Source: Coprobacillus sp. (GTDB lineage: Bacteria; Bacillota_I; Bacilli_A; RFN20; CAG-826). Taken from it: DNA of 30,649 nucleotides. The notes under the pieces are model-generated. The model searched no databases. It worked only from the letters and a program-made list of their open reading frames with translations, and was not told the DNA's origin. This document shows positions 16,275 through 23,528 of this stretch, piece by piece (positions within the stretch are counted from its first letter, which is position 1; each line of letters starts with the position of its first letter). The stretch covers positions 1-30,649 of the forward strand of contig JAJQAM010000063.1 in the NCBI GenBank assembly GCA_021203805.1, written 5' to 3'. Position numbers and translations under genes: made by a program.

Positions 16275-17125
16275 ACGCGCTCTTTTTCTAAAGAAATCTT
16301 TCCAAGGAGTCCGTCTTTAAACTCTTTAAGAAGGAGGGTCTCCGCTCTCTCTATATCATAGACATTACTAGAGCGAATAAGATGTCTTGATTTACAAATA
16401 CTATTTAAAACTTCACTCGTTTCTTTAATTTCGTCTATTTCAAAGCGGCCAGATAAGGCATTTGGATAATACTCCCTTAAGTAGCTAAGTAAGTATTCCA
16501 CTAACTCAGAATTAGGAAGAATAGATTCCTTAATTGAGCCGATTAATGCAAGGTTATTGGCGGTTTTTGGATCATCATAGTTCATTGGAAGAATACCTGG
16601 GGTGTCAAGAAGATGAATATCCTCATTTATTCTTATCCACTTCTCTCCGCGGGTAAAGCCAGGGGTATTAGCCACAGCGGCAACGTTCTTTCCGACGAGT
16701 TTATTAATGAGGGTGCTCTTCCCCACATTAGGGATTCCAAGCACCATTGTCTTCGTAGGCTGAGTCTTCATTCCGCGGGAGTGATCCTTTACCCTTTTAG
16801 CCTCGCTTAGCTTACTAATTTCTGTGGTAATTATTTTTTTACAAGACGGCGAGGTGAGGTCTACGCTTATGACATCGCTATATCTTTCTTTAAGAAGAGC
16901 GATTTCCTTATTTAAAACAAGAGGGTCAGAAAGATCTCCTTTTGTAATAACAATAAGCTTTAGCTTATTTCCACATAACCTATCAAATTCCTCGTTTATA
17001 GAAGAAAAAGGCGCTCTTCCATCGAGCATTATTATTACTAAATCCACTAATTTAACTCTTTCAACGATTTCGCTTAGGGCTTTATTCATATGCCCTGGAA
17101 ACCAGTGTACTTGCTGCTGTCCCAT
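16268..17125 (-). CDS. rbgA: Ribosome biogenesis GTPase RbgA (YlqF)
   Basis: Circularly permuted GTPase needed for late assembly of the 50S subunit. The permuted motif order is visible: G4 TKGD at 61-64 comes before G1 GIPNVGKST (130-138) and G3 DTPG (174-177). The N-terminal WFPGHMNKA (8-16) is diagnostic for YlqF/MTG1. The length (285 aa) is normal. It begins 2 nt after the lepB stop without a recognisable Shine-Dalgarno, so translation is probably coupled. Its 3' end overlaps rnhB. Confidence 0.96.
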   Translation of the reverse strand: MGQQQVHWFPGHMNKALSEIVERVKLVDLVIIMLDGRAPFSSINEEFDRLCGNKLKLIVITKGDLSDPLVLNKEIALLKERYSDVISVDLTSPSCKKIITTEISKLSEAKRVKDHSRGMKTQPTKTMVLGIPNVGKSTLINKLVGKNVAAVANTPGFTRGEKWIRINEDIHLLDTPGILPMNYDDPKTANNLALIGSIKESILPNSELVEYLLSYLREYYPNALSGRFEIDEIKETSEVLNSICKSRHLIRSSNVYDIERAETLLLKEFKDGLLGKISLEKERVC

Positions 17126-17127
17126 AA

Positions 17128-17820
17128 CTAGAAGACCATAAGCATAGTAAATTTCTTGGAGAGAACATTAATTCCCTCATCCGTAATTTCTAGATTCGCT
17201 ATTCCTTCCATGGCCACAGCGGTGCCCACAATATTTTCAATATGGATAGGCTGATTAACAGAGGCGGAATCTATTCCGTCATCATAGTTATCACCCATGA
17301 CATAGTATTCTTCTTCTCCAAGAGTAATAGGCTCGGTATTAATTACGGTTCCCTCTGATATTTGAGTCTCATAGTAAGGGACCTCTTCTTCATAGAGTCC
17401 TGTTTCTTCATTAAGCACCATGATTTTGTTATTTTCGATTTTTATGGTGTCTCCAGGCATACCGACAACACGGCTTACTTCATATTTAGCGCTTTCTAAG
17501 GGCTCATCTCCCACTGTATAGGGCTGAGCATAGTCCTCTTCTTCCCAAGGATAATAAGAGACAACGATATCAAAACGATTTATTTTCTCATGCGCTAAGC
17601 GGTGAGTGTCCATAATGCCAAAGTATCCCTCTCCCCCGTTTTCTGGGTCAATCCCCACAAAAGTAGGGGCCATACTATCTCCAAAGACATAGAATGTCTC
17701 ATAGTAAAGCGAGTGAAAAGCCACCGCTCCACCAAGAATAGCGACCACGGCTAAAATTAAAATGAGGATCACAAAGAGGATCTTTCGGCTATAATATGAG
17801 ATTTTCGTGTTATCTTCCAT
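17128..17820 (-). CDS. lepB: Type I signal peptidase, atypical: serine at the catalytic lysine position
   Basis: S26-family membrane peptidase that removes signal peptides from exported proteins. There is one membrane helix near the N-terminus (about 14-34). The nucleophile is Ser49 in FGDSMAPT (box B). Box C reads NRFDIVVSYYP, and box E is recognisable as GDNYDDGIDS. Box D reads EVSRVVGMPGDTI: where bacterial enzymes have the general-base lysine (as in IKRAVGLPGD), this protein has Ser116. The nearest lysine, Lys112, is four residues upstream. I checked the codons (GTA AGC CGT), so this is what the DNA says. The gene is otherwise intact, conserved in place between rplS and rbgA, and has a strong leaderless-type promoter. 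Activity is therefore uncertain. Confidence 0.9.
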   Translation of the reverse strand: MEDNTKISYYSRKILFVILILILAVVAILGGAVAFHSLYYETFYVFGDSMAPTFVGIDPENGGEGYFGIMDTHRLAHEKINRFDIVVSYYPWEEEDYAQPYTVGDEPLESAKYEVSRVVGMPGDTIKIENNKIMVLNEETGLYEEEVPYYETQISEGTVINTEPITLGEEEYYVMGDNYDDGIDSASVNQPIHIENIVGTAVAMEGIANLEITDEGINVLSKKFTMLMVF

Positions 17821-17828
17821 ACACGAAA

Positions 17829-17857
17829 ATTATAATGCGCAGGCGGGATAAGAGCAA
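17829..17857 (-). promoter_or_regulatory. Promoter of lepB, leaderless geometry
   Basis: Minus strand TTGCTC (17852-17857), 17 nt spacer, TATAAT (17829-17834), then exactly 8 nt to the lepB ATG. There is no Shine-Dalgarno. Confidence 0.85.
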
Positions 17858-17865
17858 GAAGCGAT

Positions 17866-17892
17866 AAAAAAAGGAGGATAATTAGTCCTCCT
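17866..17892 (-). terminator. Intrinsic terminator after rplS
   Basis: Minus strand AGGAGGA, 7 nt loop, TCCTCCT (17872-17892), running into an uninterrupted run of T. It ends the rplS transcript about 15 nt after the stop codon and just before the lepB promoter. Confidence 0.9.
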
Positions 17893-17907
17893 GTTTTTAC
17901 ATTAAGA

Positions 17908-18255
17908 TTAGAGTTTCTGTTTAATACGAGCAGATTTACCACTACGTCCTCTAAGGTAATAGAGTTTATTTCGTCTCACCTTACCTCTCTTCACAACTTC
18001 AATGGAATCAATACTAGGGGAGTTGTAGTTGAAGGTACGTTCCACACCAACACCGCTAGAGACCTTTCTCACGGTGAAGGTTTTACTAACCTTAGATCCA
18101 CGAACCTGGATTACAACACCTTGGAAAGTTTGAATTCTTCTCTTGTTGCCTTCAATAATTTTCACATTGACCTTAATCTCATCACCTGATTTAAAATCAG
18201 GAAGGTCTTTACGTAGCTGGGACTCTGTAATCTCATCGACTAATTGATTATTCAT
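17908..18255 (-). CDS. rplS: 50S ribosomal protein L19
   Basis: Large-subunit protein at the 30S/50S interface. The 115 aa sequence shows the family core: GDEIKVNVKI, RIQTFQGVVI, TFTVRKVSSGVGVERTF and the C-terminal RRNKLYYLRGRSGK. It has a strong Shine-Dalgarno (GGAGG at 18261-18265), its own promoter about 70 nt upstream and its own terminator, so it is monocistronic here. In relatives it directly follows trmD; here the rpsP-trmD block has been inverted and a permease gene intervenes. Confidence 0.97.
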   Translation of the reverse strand: MNNQLVDEITESQLRKDLPDFKSGDEIKVNVKIIEGNKRRIQTFQGVVIQVRGSKVSKTFTVRKVSSGVGVERTFNYNSPSIDSIEVVKRGKVRRNKLYYLRGRSGKSARIKQKL

Positions 18256-18323
18256 AGTGTCCTCCGTTTATCAAGTACTTATTAGCGATATTCATGTACC
18301 ACCACAGCGGAATATCTTCGATT

Positions 18324-18352
18324 ATCTTACATAAGTAAGAAATAAATAGCAA
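18324..18352 (-). promoter_or_regulatory. Promoter of rplS
   Basis: Minus strand TTGCTA (18347-18352), 17 nt spacer, TAAGAT (18324-18329). The leader of about 60 nt contains short repeats (GTAC ... GTAC) and could be an L19 leader, but I could not match it to a known motif. Confidence 0.65.
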
Positions 18353-18370
18353 TAGAAAAGTTCTGACAGT

Positions 18371-19882
18371 CTAGACTATCAGAATAATAGCGTCTAAAGC
18401 AAAGGAAACCAGGAATAGGGCCGCTATCACATATATCGCTACATGAACCTCTTTTCCTCTCCTAGAGAAAAGCATCATGACGCAGTAAACAATAAGTCCC
18501 ATTCCTATTCCAGTGGCTATGGAATAAGAGAGGATAGTAAAGATAAAGGAGACAAAAGCGGTAAAACCTATAACTCCCTCTCTAAAGTGGATATTCTTGA
18601 CGTTTTCCACAAAGATAGTGCCACCTACACAGACCAGCGCCGGCGCAATAACGCACCCCGCCGTAAACATCGAAAAGATTGGATAGATAAACATAGACAG
18701 CAGCATCATAGCGGCCGCTGAAACCGCCATAAGTCCGGTTCTAGCGCCCATAGAGACGCCAACGCCAGACTCCGCAAATGATGTCATTGTTGAGGTTCCC
18801 ATAGGACCGCATAAAAGGGCGCCAGTGGCATCAGCAAGGACCGCTCTTTGAGAGTTTTTTAGATGTCCTTTATGATCAATCATTCCGGCGTCTTTACCAA
18901 CTGATAGCATTGTTGCGGTGGTGTCAAAAAGATTAACAAAGACAAGTGAGAAAATAGCGATATATGAGACTGGATTTGTGAAAATATTGGCTAAAGCCCC
19001 ACCAAAACCATTTTCTCCAAAACTAGATGAATCAGAGAAAACGCCGTAGGCAAATACTTCCTTTATGCCGGAGAAATCCGCCCAGCTTACCGCATCATCA
19101 AACCAAGGCCAAATTGGAAGATTAACGGGAGTATCAACAAGATTTTGATATGTATAATGAAAGGTTCCTTCGATTTCTTCTATGCCCCCGGTCTCGATCA
19201 TAATTGTGGAAATAATAACGCCAATAATCACCACTCCAACAATGGTAATAGGAATCGCCATAGCCTTAATGGTTTTTCTTTTAACAAAAAACAGGCCGAA
19301 ACAAACAACGATAGCCACTACTCCAAGGATCATAGCGGGATCGAGAAATGTATTAAGTTCAACAAGAGTGGAAGTGCCGCTTGAAATAATAATTCCGGAG
19401 TTAACTAAGCCCACAATACAAATGAAAATACCATGCGATGCGGCAATAATATTTCTTAAAGCGCGTGGTATGGCCTCAATTATTTTAGTTCTTACTGGAG
19501 TGATAGATAGGACAAAGAAGATTATTCCAGCGACCGTTAGAAGAATCATGGTCTCCTGCCAAGAGAAGCCCTGTCCTTGACATACTGTATAAGCAAGATA
19601 GGCATTAAGACCCATACCCGCACAGATAACAATTGGATAGTTAGCAACCAGTCCCATGATGAGGGTAACGATACAACCAAGTATCGCAGTCATCATGAAA
19701 ACTCCAGAGGAGCTCATTCCCATATCGCTCATAATCGAGGAGTTAACAGGGAGGACGTAGCACATGCAAACAAAGGTAACAATACCTGCAATGATTTCTT
19801 TACGAATAGAGCTTCCTCTTTCACTTATATGAAAGAATCGATCTACACAGTTTGGTTTTTTTACTGCTTCTTCGTCTGCCAT
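18371..19882 (-). CDS. NCS2-family purine permease, AzgA/PbuG type
   Basis: Integral membrane proton symporter, most likely for hypoxanthine, guanine or adenine. At 503 aa it has many hydrophobic helices and the AzgA-subfamily signatures: GMGLNAYLAYTV near the N-terminus, FDTTATMLSVGKDAGMI and GTSTMTSFAESGVGVSMGARTG in the centre. Exact substrate cannot be read from sequence. It has its own promoter, divergent from rpsP, and a modest Shine-Dalgarno (AGGAA). It is out of place between rplS and rpsP and no other purine gene is nearby. The gap to rplS shows no clear terminator. Confidence 0.92.
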   Translation of the reverse strand: MADEEAVKKPNCVDRFFHISERGSSIRKEIIAGIVTFVCMCYVLPVNSSIMSDMGMSSSGVFMMTAILGCIVTLIMGLVANYPIVICAGMGLNAYLAYTVCQGQGFSWQETMILLTVAGIIFFVLSITPVRTKIIEAIPRALRNIIAASHGIFICIVGLVNSGIIISSGTSTLVELNTFLDPAMILGVVAIVVCFGLFFVKRKTIKAMAIPITIVGVVIIGVIISTIMIETGGIEEIEGTFHYTYQNLVDTPVNLPIWPWFDDAVSWADFSGIKEVFAYGVFSDSSSFGENGFGGALANIFTNPVSYIAIFSLVFVNLFDTTATMLSVGKDAGMIDHKGHLKNSQRAVLADATGALLCGPMGTSTMTSFAESGVGVSMGARTGLMAVSAAAMMLLSMFIYPIFSMFTAGCVIAPALVCVGGTIFVENVKNIHFREGVIGFTAFVSFIFTILSYSIATGIGMGLIVYCVMMLFSRRGKEVHVAIYVIAALFLVSFALDAIILIV

Positions 19883-19897
19883 AAATGTTCCTAAATT

Positions 19898-19925
19898 ATT
19901 ATACTAATAATTAGGTAAATGTAAA
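19898..19925 (-). promoter_or_regulatory. Promoter of the purine permease
   Basis: Minus strand TTTACA (19920-19925), 16 nt spacer, TATAAT (19898-19903), 15 nt before the ATG. The short leader leaves no room for a purine riboswitch. Confidence 0.7.
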
Positions 19926-19953
19926 TTATAGAAAAAGTGTAAAGTAAAAATAC

Positions 19954-19982
19954 TTGACACACTTCTATATTTAAATGATAAT
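19954..19982 (+). promoter_or_regulatory. Promoter of the rpsP-khpA-rimM-trmD operon
   Basis: TTGACA (19954-19959), 17 nt spacer, GATAAT (19977-19982): the closest match to consensus in the window. The Shine-Dalgarno GGAGG (19995-19999) follows within a short leader. It is divergent from the permease promoter. Confidence 0.9.
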
Positions 19983-20006
19983 AAGACGACTAATGGAGGA
20001 CAAACT

Positions 20007-20279
20007 ATGGCAGTCAAATTAAGATTAACTCGTATTGGAAGACACCTCGACCCATTCTATCGTATTGTTGCCGCGGACTCGAGATACGCCCGTGATGGCC
20101 GCTTTATTGAGCAAATCGGTTATATCGATCCTCATAAAGATATCCATGAAGCAGTGGTCGATGAAGAGAAGGCTCTTGCCTGGCTTGAAAAGGGCGCGAT
20201 TCCAACCGATACTGTCCGTTCAATTCTTAAAGCCAAGGGAATCATGGAAAAGTATGATGAAATTAAAAGGGGCAAATAG
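20007..20279 (+). CDS. rpsP: 30S ribosomal protein S16
   Basis: Small-subunit assembly protein; 90 aa with the conserved start VKLRLTRIGR, PFYRIVAADSR and GRFIEQIGYIDP. Strong promoter and Shine-Dalgarno upstream (GGAGG, 7 nt spacing). It is first in the plus-strand operon and is followed by khpA after 2 nt. In most Firmicutes it is downstream of ffh on the same strand; here it points away from rplS and the permease because of a local inversion. Confidence 0.98.
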   Translation: MAVKLRLTRIGRHLDPFYRIVAADSRYARDGRFIEQIGYIDPHKDIHEAVVDEEKALAWLEKGAIPTDTVRSILKAKGIMEKYDEIKRGK

Positions 20280-20281
20280 AG

Positions 20282-20554
20282 ATGGCAATGGACTACACAA
20301 AAATCATTCATGCAATTATTGATCCAATGGTGGATGATCCTGAATCTCTTTTCATAAGAGAAATTCCTGAAAACGACGGCAAAGACCTCAAGATTGTGGT
20401 GGCCGCGAAAGCTGATGAGATTTCCCGTCTTATTGGAAAGAAAGGACAAATCGCTAACTCGATTAGAGAAGTTGTCTCGATAGCGGGTAAAAGCGATGAG
20501 ATTCACGTTCATATTACCTTCGAATCATTTGATGAAGGATTAGGTGTTGAATAA
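20282..20554 (+). CDS. khpA: KH-domain RNA-binding protein KhpA (YlqC)
   Basis: Single KH-domain protein that, with KhpB/Jag, binds RNA and affects cell length and division in streptococci. The GxxG loop is at 52-55 (IGKKGQIA), flanked by the expected alpha and beta elements; 90 aa is slightly longer than the usual ~75-80 aa. Conserved position between rpsP and rimM. The start could also be the ATG two codons later. The stop codon TAA lies in the loop of a terminator hairpin. Confidence 0.94.
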   Translation: MAMDYTKIIHAIIDPMVDDPESLFIREIPENDGKDLKIVVAAKADEISRLIGKKGQIANSIREVVSIAGKSDEIHVHITFESFDEGLGVE

Positions 20555-20569
20555 ACACCTTCTTTTTTT
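20542..20569 (+). terminator. Terminator hairpin overlapping the khpA stop codon
   Basis: AGGTGTT (20542-20548), a 5 nt loop GAATA, AACACCT (20554-20560), then TC and seven T. The khpA TAA (20552-20554) spans the loop and the first base of the 3' arm. The next gene, rimM, starts 8 nt after the T-run. Confidence 0.85.
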
Positions 20570-20577
20570 ATATCAGT

Positions 20578-21084
20578 ATGGAACTTGTAGTATTAGGAAA
20601 AATAACTAAAATACGTGGAGTAAACGGAGAATTTAAAGTTTTAAGTTCTACTTTTTTTGGTAAAAAGCGATATAAGAAAGGAAATAAAATCTATATCGGA
20701 AGCGATGAAAATAGTTTAAGAGAGCTTACAGTAAAAGCTCATCACACGATCGACAAATTTGATTATGTTACCACAGAGGAAATACTAACCACTACTGAAG
20801 CGGAGAAATATATCGATATGAATGTCTACGCCGCTAAAGACGATATCCATCTCGATAAGGATGAATACTTCTTTGGAGATCTAGAGAAGTGCGATGTCTA
20901 TGACGAAGAGGGAAATAGACTAGGGCATGTCACTAATGTAGAAGAGTTTCCCGCTCAGATAACTCTTAATGTAGAAAAAGAAAATAAAGAGACTTTTTAT
21001 GTCCCCTTCGTGGATGAATTTATTAAGAATGTAGATATTGAAAATAAATCAATAATCATACATGTTATTGAGGGTTTGCTATGA
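20578..21084 (+). CDS. rimM: Ribosome maturation factor RimM
   Basis: Assists assembly of the 30S head and 16S processing near S19. The N-terminal RimM barrel begins with VLGKITKIRGVNGEFKV, and the C-terminal PRC-type barrel has YFFGDLEKCDVYDEEGN and PFVDEFIKNVDI; 168 aa is typical. It has no Shine-Dalgarno and begins just after a terminator, so its expression must depend on read-through and probably on reinitiation. It overlaps trmD by 4 nt (ATGA). Confidence 0.96.
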   Translation: MELVVLGKITKIRGVNGEFKVLSSTFFGKKRYKKGNKIYIGSDENSLRELTVKAHHTIDKFDYVTTEEILTTTEAEKYIDMNVYAAKDDIHLDKDEYFFGDLEKCDVYDEEGNRLGHVTNVEEFPAQITLNVEKENKETFYVPFVDEFIKNVDIENKSIIIHVIEGLL

Positions 21085-21863
21085 AAATCACGATTTGTAC
21101 ATTATTTCCAGAGATGTTTAGTGGGGTTTTAAATAACTCCATTATTAAGCGTGCTCAAGAGAAAGAGCTTGTCCAAATTGAAGTGGTAAATATTAGGGAT
21201 TATACAAAAGATGAATATGGAAGGGTTGACACTCCTCCAATCGGTGGGGGAGCGGGGCTAATAATGAAGTGCCAACCTATAGTAGACACCCTTAAAGCCG
21301 TAAAAACTGAAAATAGCCATGTTATTTTATTCTCGCCTAGGGGAGAAAAGTACACTCAAGAGAAAAGCAAAGAACTTTGTTCTTTAAACAAAGATATTGT
21401 TCTCGTTGCGGGCCACTACGAAGGCGTGGATGAAAGAGTAAATAAGTACGTAGATGAACTTATAAGTGTCGGGGATTATATCCTAACAGGTGGAGAGATC
21501 CCTGCGATGATAGTCTTAGATTCAGTTGTGAGACTAATAGACGGAGTTATAAGCAGTGAGTCACTTGAATCAGAATCTTTTGATAATGGACTACTCGAAT
21601 ACCCTCAATATACAGAGCCTTATGACTTCGATGGAGATAAGGTTCCTGATATCCTTTACTGCGGTAATCATGAGGTAATTAATAAGTATCATTTAAAAGA
21701 AAGTTTGAAAATAACCCGTCAGTACCGCCCTGATTTACTTGAAAATCGAGTTTTATCAAAAGAGGAAAAATCCCTCATTAAGGAATTAGATGAGGGAATC
21801 GAACACCCAAAATGGGAAAAAGACGCAATTACAAAAGGCAAAAAATTTATTAAGAATAACTAG
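21081..21863 (+). CDS. trmD: tRNA (guanine-N1)-methyltransferase TrmD
   Basis: Makes m1G37 in tRNAs, preventing frameshifting. SPOUT-class trefoil-knot enzyme: GGGAGLIMK (56-63), the AdoMet-binding knot GHYEGVDERV (111-120) and ISVGDYILTGGE (128-139) are intact. The length of 260 aa fits the family. GAGGG lies 7-8 nt before the ATG. The TAG stop lies on a CTAG palindrome that also provides the stop of the convergent ffh gene. Confidence 0.97.
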   Translation: MKITICTLFPEMFSGVLNNSIIKRAQEKELVQIEVVNIRDYTKDEYGRVDTPPIGGGAGLIMKCQPIVDTLKAVKTENSHVILFSPRGEKYTQEKSKELCSLNKDIVLVAGHYEGVDERVNKYVDELISVGDYILTGGEIPAMIVLDSVVRLIDGVISSESLESESFDNGLLEYPQYTEPYDFDGDKVPDILYCGNHEVINKYHLKESLKITRQYRPDLLENRVLSKEEKSLIKELDEGIEHPKWEKDAITKGKKFIKNN

Positions 21864-23203
21864 CGACCAAATCCGCCCATACCGGTCGGCATCTTACCAG
21901 ATTTGGTAAATTTTTCTACTTGTTTCATCTGGTCTTTCATTTGTTCATACTGTTTTAGCATTCTATTTATATCGGTAAGGGTAGTTCCACTACCATTAGC
22001 GATTCTTACTTTACGTGAATATTTTAGAATTTCGGGGTGAGCTCTCTCTTCTGGGGTCATAGAATTAACAATCGCTTCAATACGAATTGTCTCCTTTTCC
22101 ACTCTCTCCATTTGTGACTTATCGATTTTAGGCATTCCAGGAATCATACCCATAATATTTGATAAAGGACCCATCTTTTGCACGCTTTTTAAGTTATCCA
22201 CCATATCATTGAGATCAAATTTGCCGCTCATTGCTCTATTAGCGGTTCTCTTTAAATCCTTCTCACTGATATTATCTTCCGCTTGCTCCACTAGGGTCAA
22301 AACATCGCCCATTCCTAAAATTCTTTCAGCCATTCGATCTGGATGGAAGACATCAAAGTCGGTCATCTTCTCACCGGTTCCGGTGAATTTAATAGGAACT
22401 CCTGACATATACTTGATTGAGAGAGCGGCTCCACCACGAGCATCACCATCAAGTTTTGTCATAACAATACCGGTAAGATCAAGCTTCTCATGGAAGGCCA
22501 TGGCAACGTTAACAGCGTCCTGACCGGCCATTGCATCAACGACGAGCAAGATTTCATCAGGAGAGACAGCATCTTTCATATTATTTAGCTCATCCATAAG
22601 AGCATCATCAATTTGAAGTCTTCCCGCAGTATCGATGATGAGAGCGCCGTAATGATCATTGAAGCACTTTTCTTTGGCTTTTTTAGCTATTTCAACAGGG
22701 TCAGTTCCCGTTCCAAGAGTAAAAACATCAGCCCCTACCTGTTTACCTACGGTCTCAAGCTGCTCAATAGCCGCTGGTCTATAGACGTCACAAGCGGCCA
22801 TAAGGACTCTTTTGTTAAGTTTATGCTTACAATAATAAGCAAGTTTACCTGCAGTAGTAGTTTTACCGGTTCCCTGTAGTCCCACAAGCATAATCACTAT
22901 AGGGCGGGTGGTAGGAATATTAAGCGCGGCGTCTTCACTACCAAGTAAATCGGTGAGTTGGTCTCGAACAATTTTGACTACCATTTGGGAAGGACTAAGG
23001 GTCTCAAGAACTTTCTGATGTATCGATTCTTCCCTAACTTTTGCAATAAAATCTTTAACAACTTTGTAGTTTACATCAGCATCTAGTAAAGCAATACGGA
23101 TTTCCTTAAGCATATCGTCCATATTGGCTTCAGTTAAACGAGCTTGACCCCTAAGCTTTTTAAAAATGGAATTAAATCTATCAGTTAATTGTTCAAATGC
23201 CAT
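21860..23203 (-). CDS. ffh: Signal recognition particle protein Ffh (SRP54)
   Basis: GTPase that binds signal sequences and SRP RNA and delivers nascent chains to FtsY. It has an N domain (1-95), a G domain with G1 GLQGTGKTT (108-116), DTAGR and TKLDGDARGG, and a methionine-rich M domain (about 300-447) ending in GKMPTGMGGFGR. At 447 aa it is full length. It overlaps the ylxM stop by 11 nt. Its stop codon overlaps that of trmD, running in the opposite direction. Confidence 0.98.
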   Translation of the reverse strand: MAFEQLTDRFNSIFKKLRGQARLTEANMDDMLKEIRIALLDADVNYKVVKDFIAKVREESIHQKVLETLSPSQMVVKIVRDQLTDLLGSEDAALNIPTTRPIVIMLVGLQGTGKTTTAGKLAYYCKHKLNKRVLMAACDVYRPAAIEQLETVGKQVGADVFTLGTGTDPVEIAKKAKEKCFNDHYGALIIDTAGRLQIDDALMDELNNMKDAVSPDEILLVVDAMAGQDAVNVAMAFHEKLDLTGIVMTKLDGDARGGAALSIKYMSGVPIKFTGTGEKMTDFDVFHPDRMAERILGMGDVLTLVEQAEDNISEKDLKRTANRAMSGKFDLNDMVDNLKSVQKMGPLSNIMGMIPGMPKIDKSQMERVEKETIRIEAIVNSMTPEERAHPEILKYSRKVRIANGSGTTLTDINRMLKQYEQMKDQMKQVEKFTKSGKMPTGMGGFGR

Positions 23204-23528
23204 TTTTATTTATTTCCTCAAGTTCATTAATTAGTTCATTTTCTTTTAATTCTTCATTAGATTCTTTTAGTTTTGTAGTTATTTCCAAAGTTCTGCAGCG
23301 ATTTTCATAGATTTTAAGAGCTCTTTCAAACTTATCTAATTTCTCTTTTCCTTTTTGCACAGCGTCATTAATTGCGGATCTAGATACATCGTATTCAATA
23401 GCGAGTTCGCTATAAGAAATATCCATCGCAAAAGCTTCGTAGAGAATCGTTTTTTGCTTCTTGGAAAGAAGATCACCATATATATCTAGTAGGTTATTAT
23501 AATAAACCCTTTCCTCTATGTTATTCAT
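23193..23528 (-). CDS. ylxM: YlxM/p13-family helix-turn-helix protein
   Basis: Small SRP-associated DNA-binding-like protein that modulates Ffh/FtsY activity in streptococci and is nearly always next to ffh. It contains a sigma-70 region 4-like helix-turn-helix (about 25-65: YSELAIEYDVSRSAINDAV) followed by a charged coiled-coil tail. I place the start at the internal ATG that overlaps the ftsY stop (ATGA), giving 111 aa. A start 5 codons earlier is possible but lies within ftsY. The longer tail compared with Bacillus YlxM is lysine- and glutamate-rich. Confidence 0.9.
   Translation of the reverse strand: MNNIEERVYYNNLLDIYGDLLSKKQKTILYEAFAMDISYSELAIEYDVSRSAINDAVQKGKEKLDKFERALKIYENRCRTLEITTKLKESNEELKENELINELEEINKNGI

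Noticed and set aside
19145..19894. Plus-strand ORFs opposite the purine permease
   Set aside because: Antisense shadows of hydrophobic helices, with His/Asn-rich or Ile/Thr-rich translations and no start signals.
19883..20006. Purine riboswitch before the permease
   Set aside because: The predicted leader is only about 8-10 nt and lacks the purine aptamer core.
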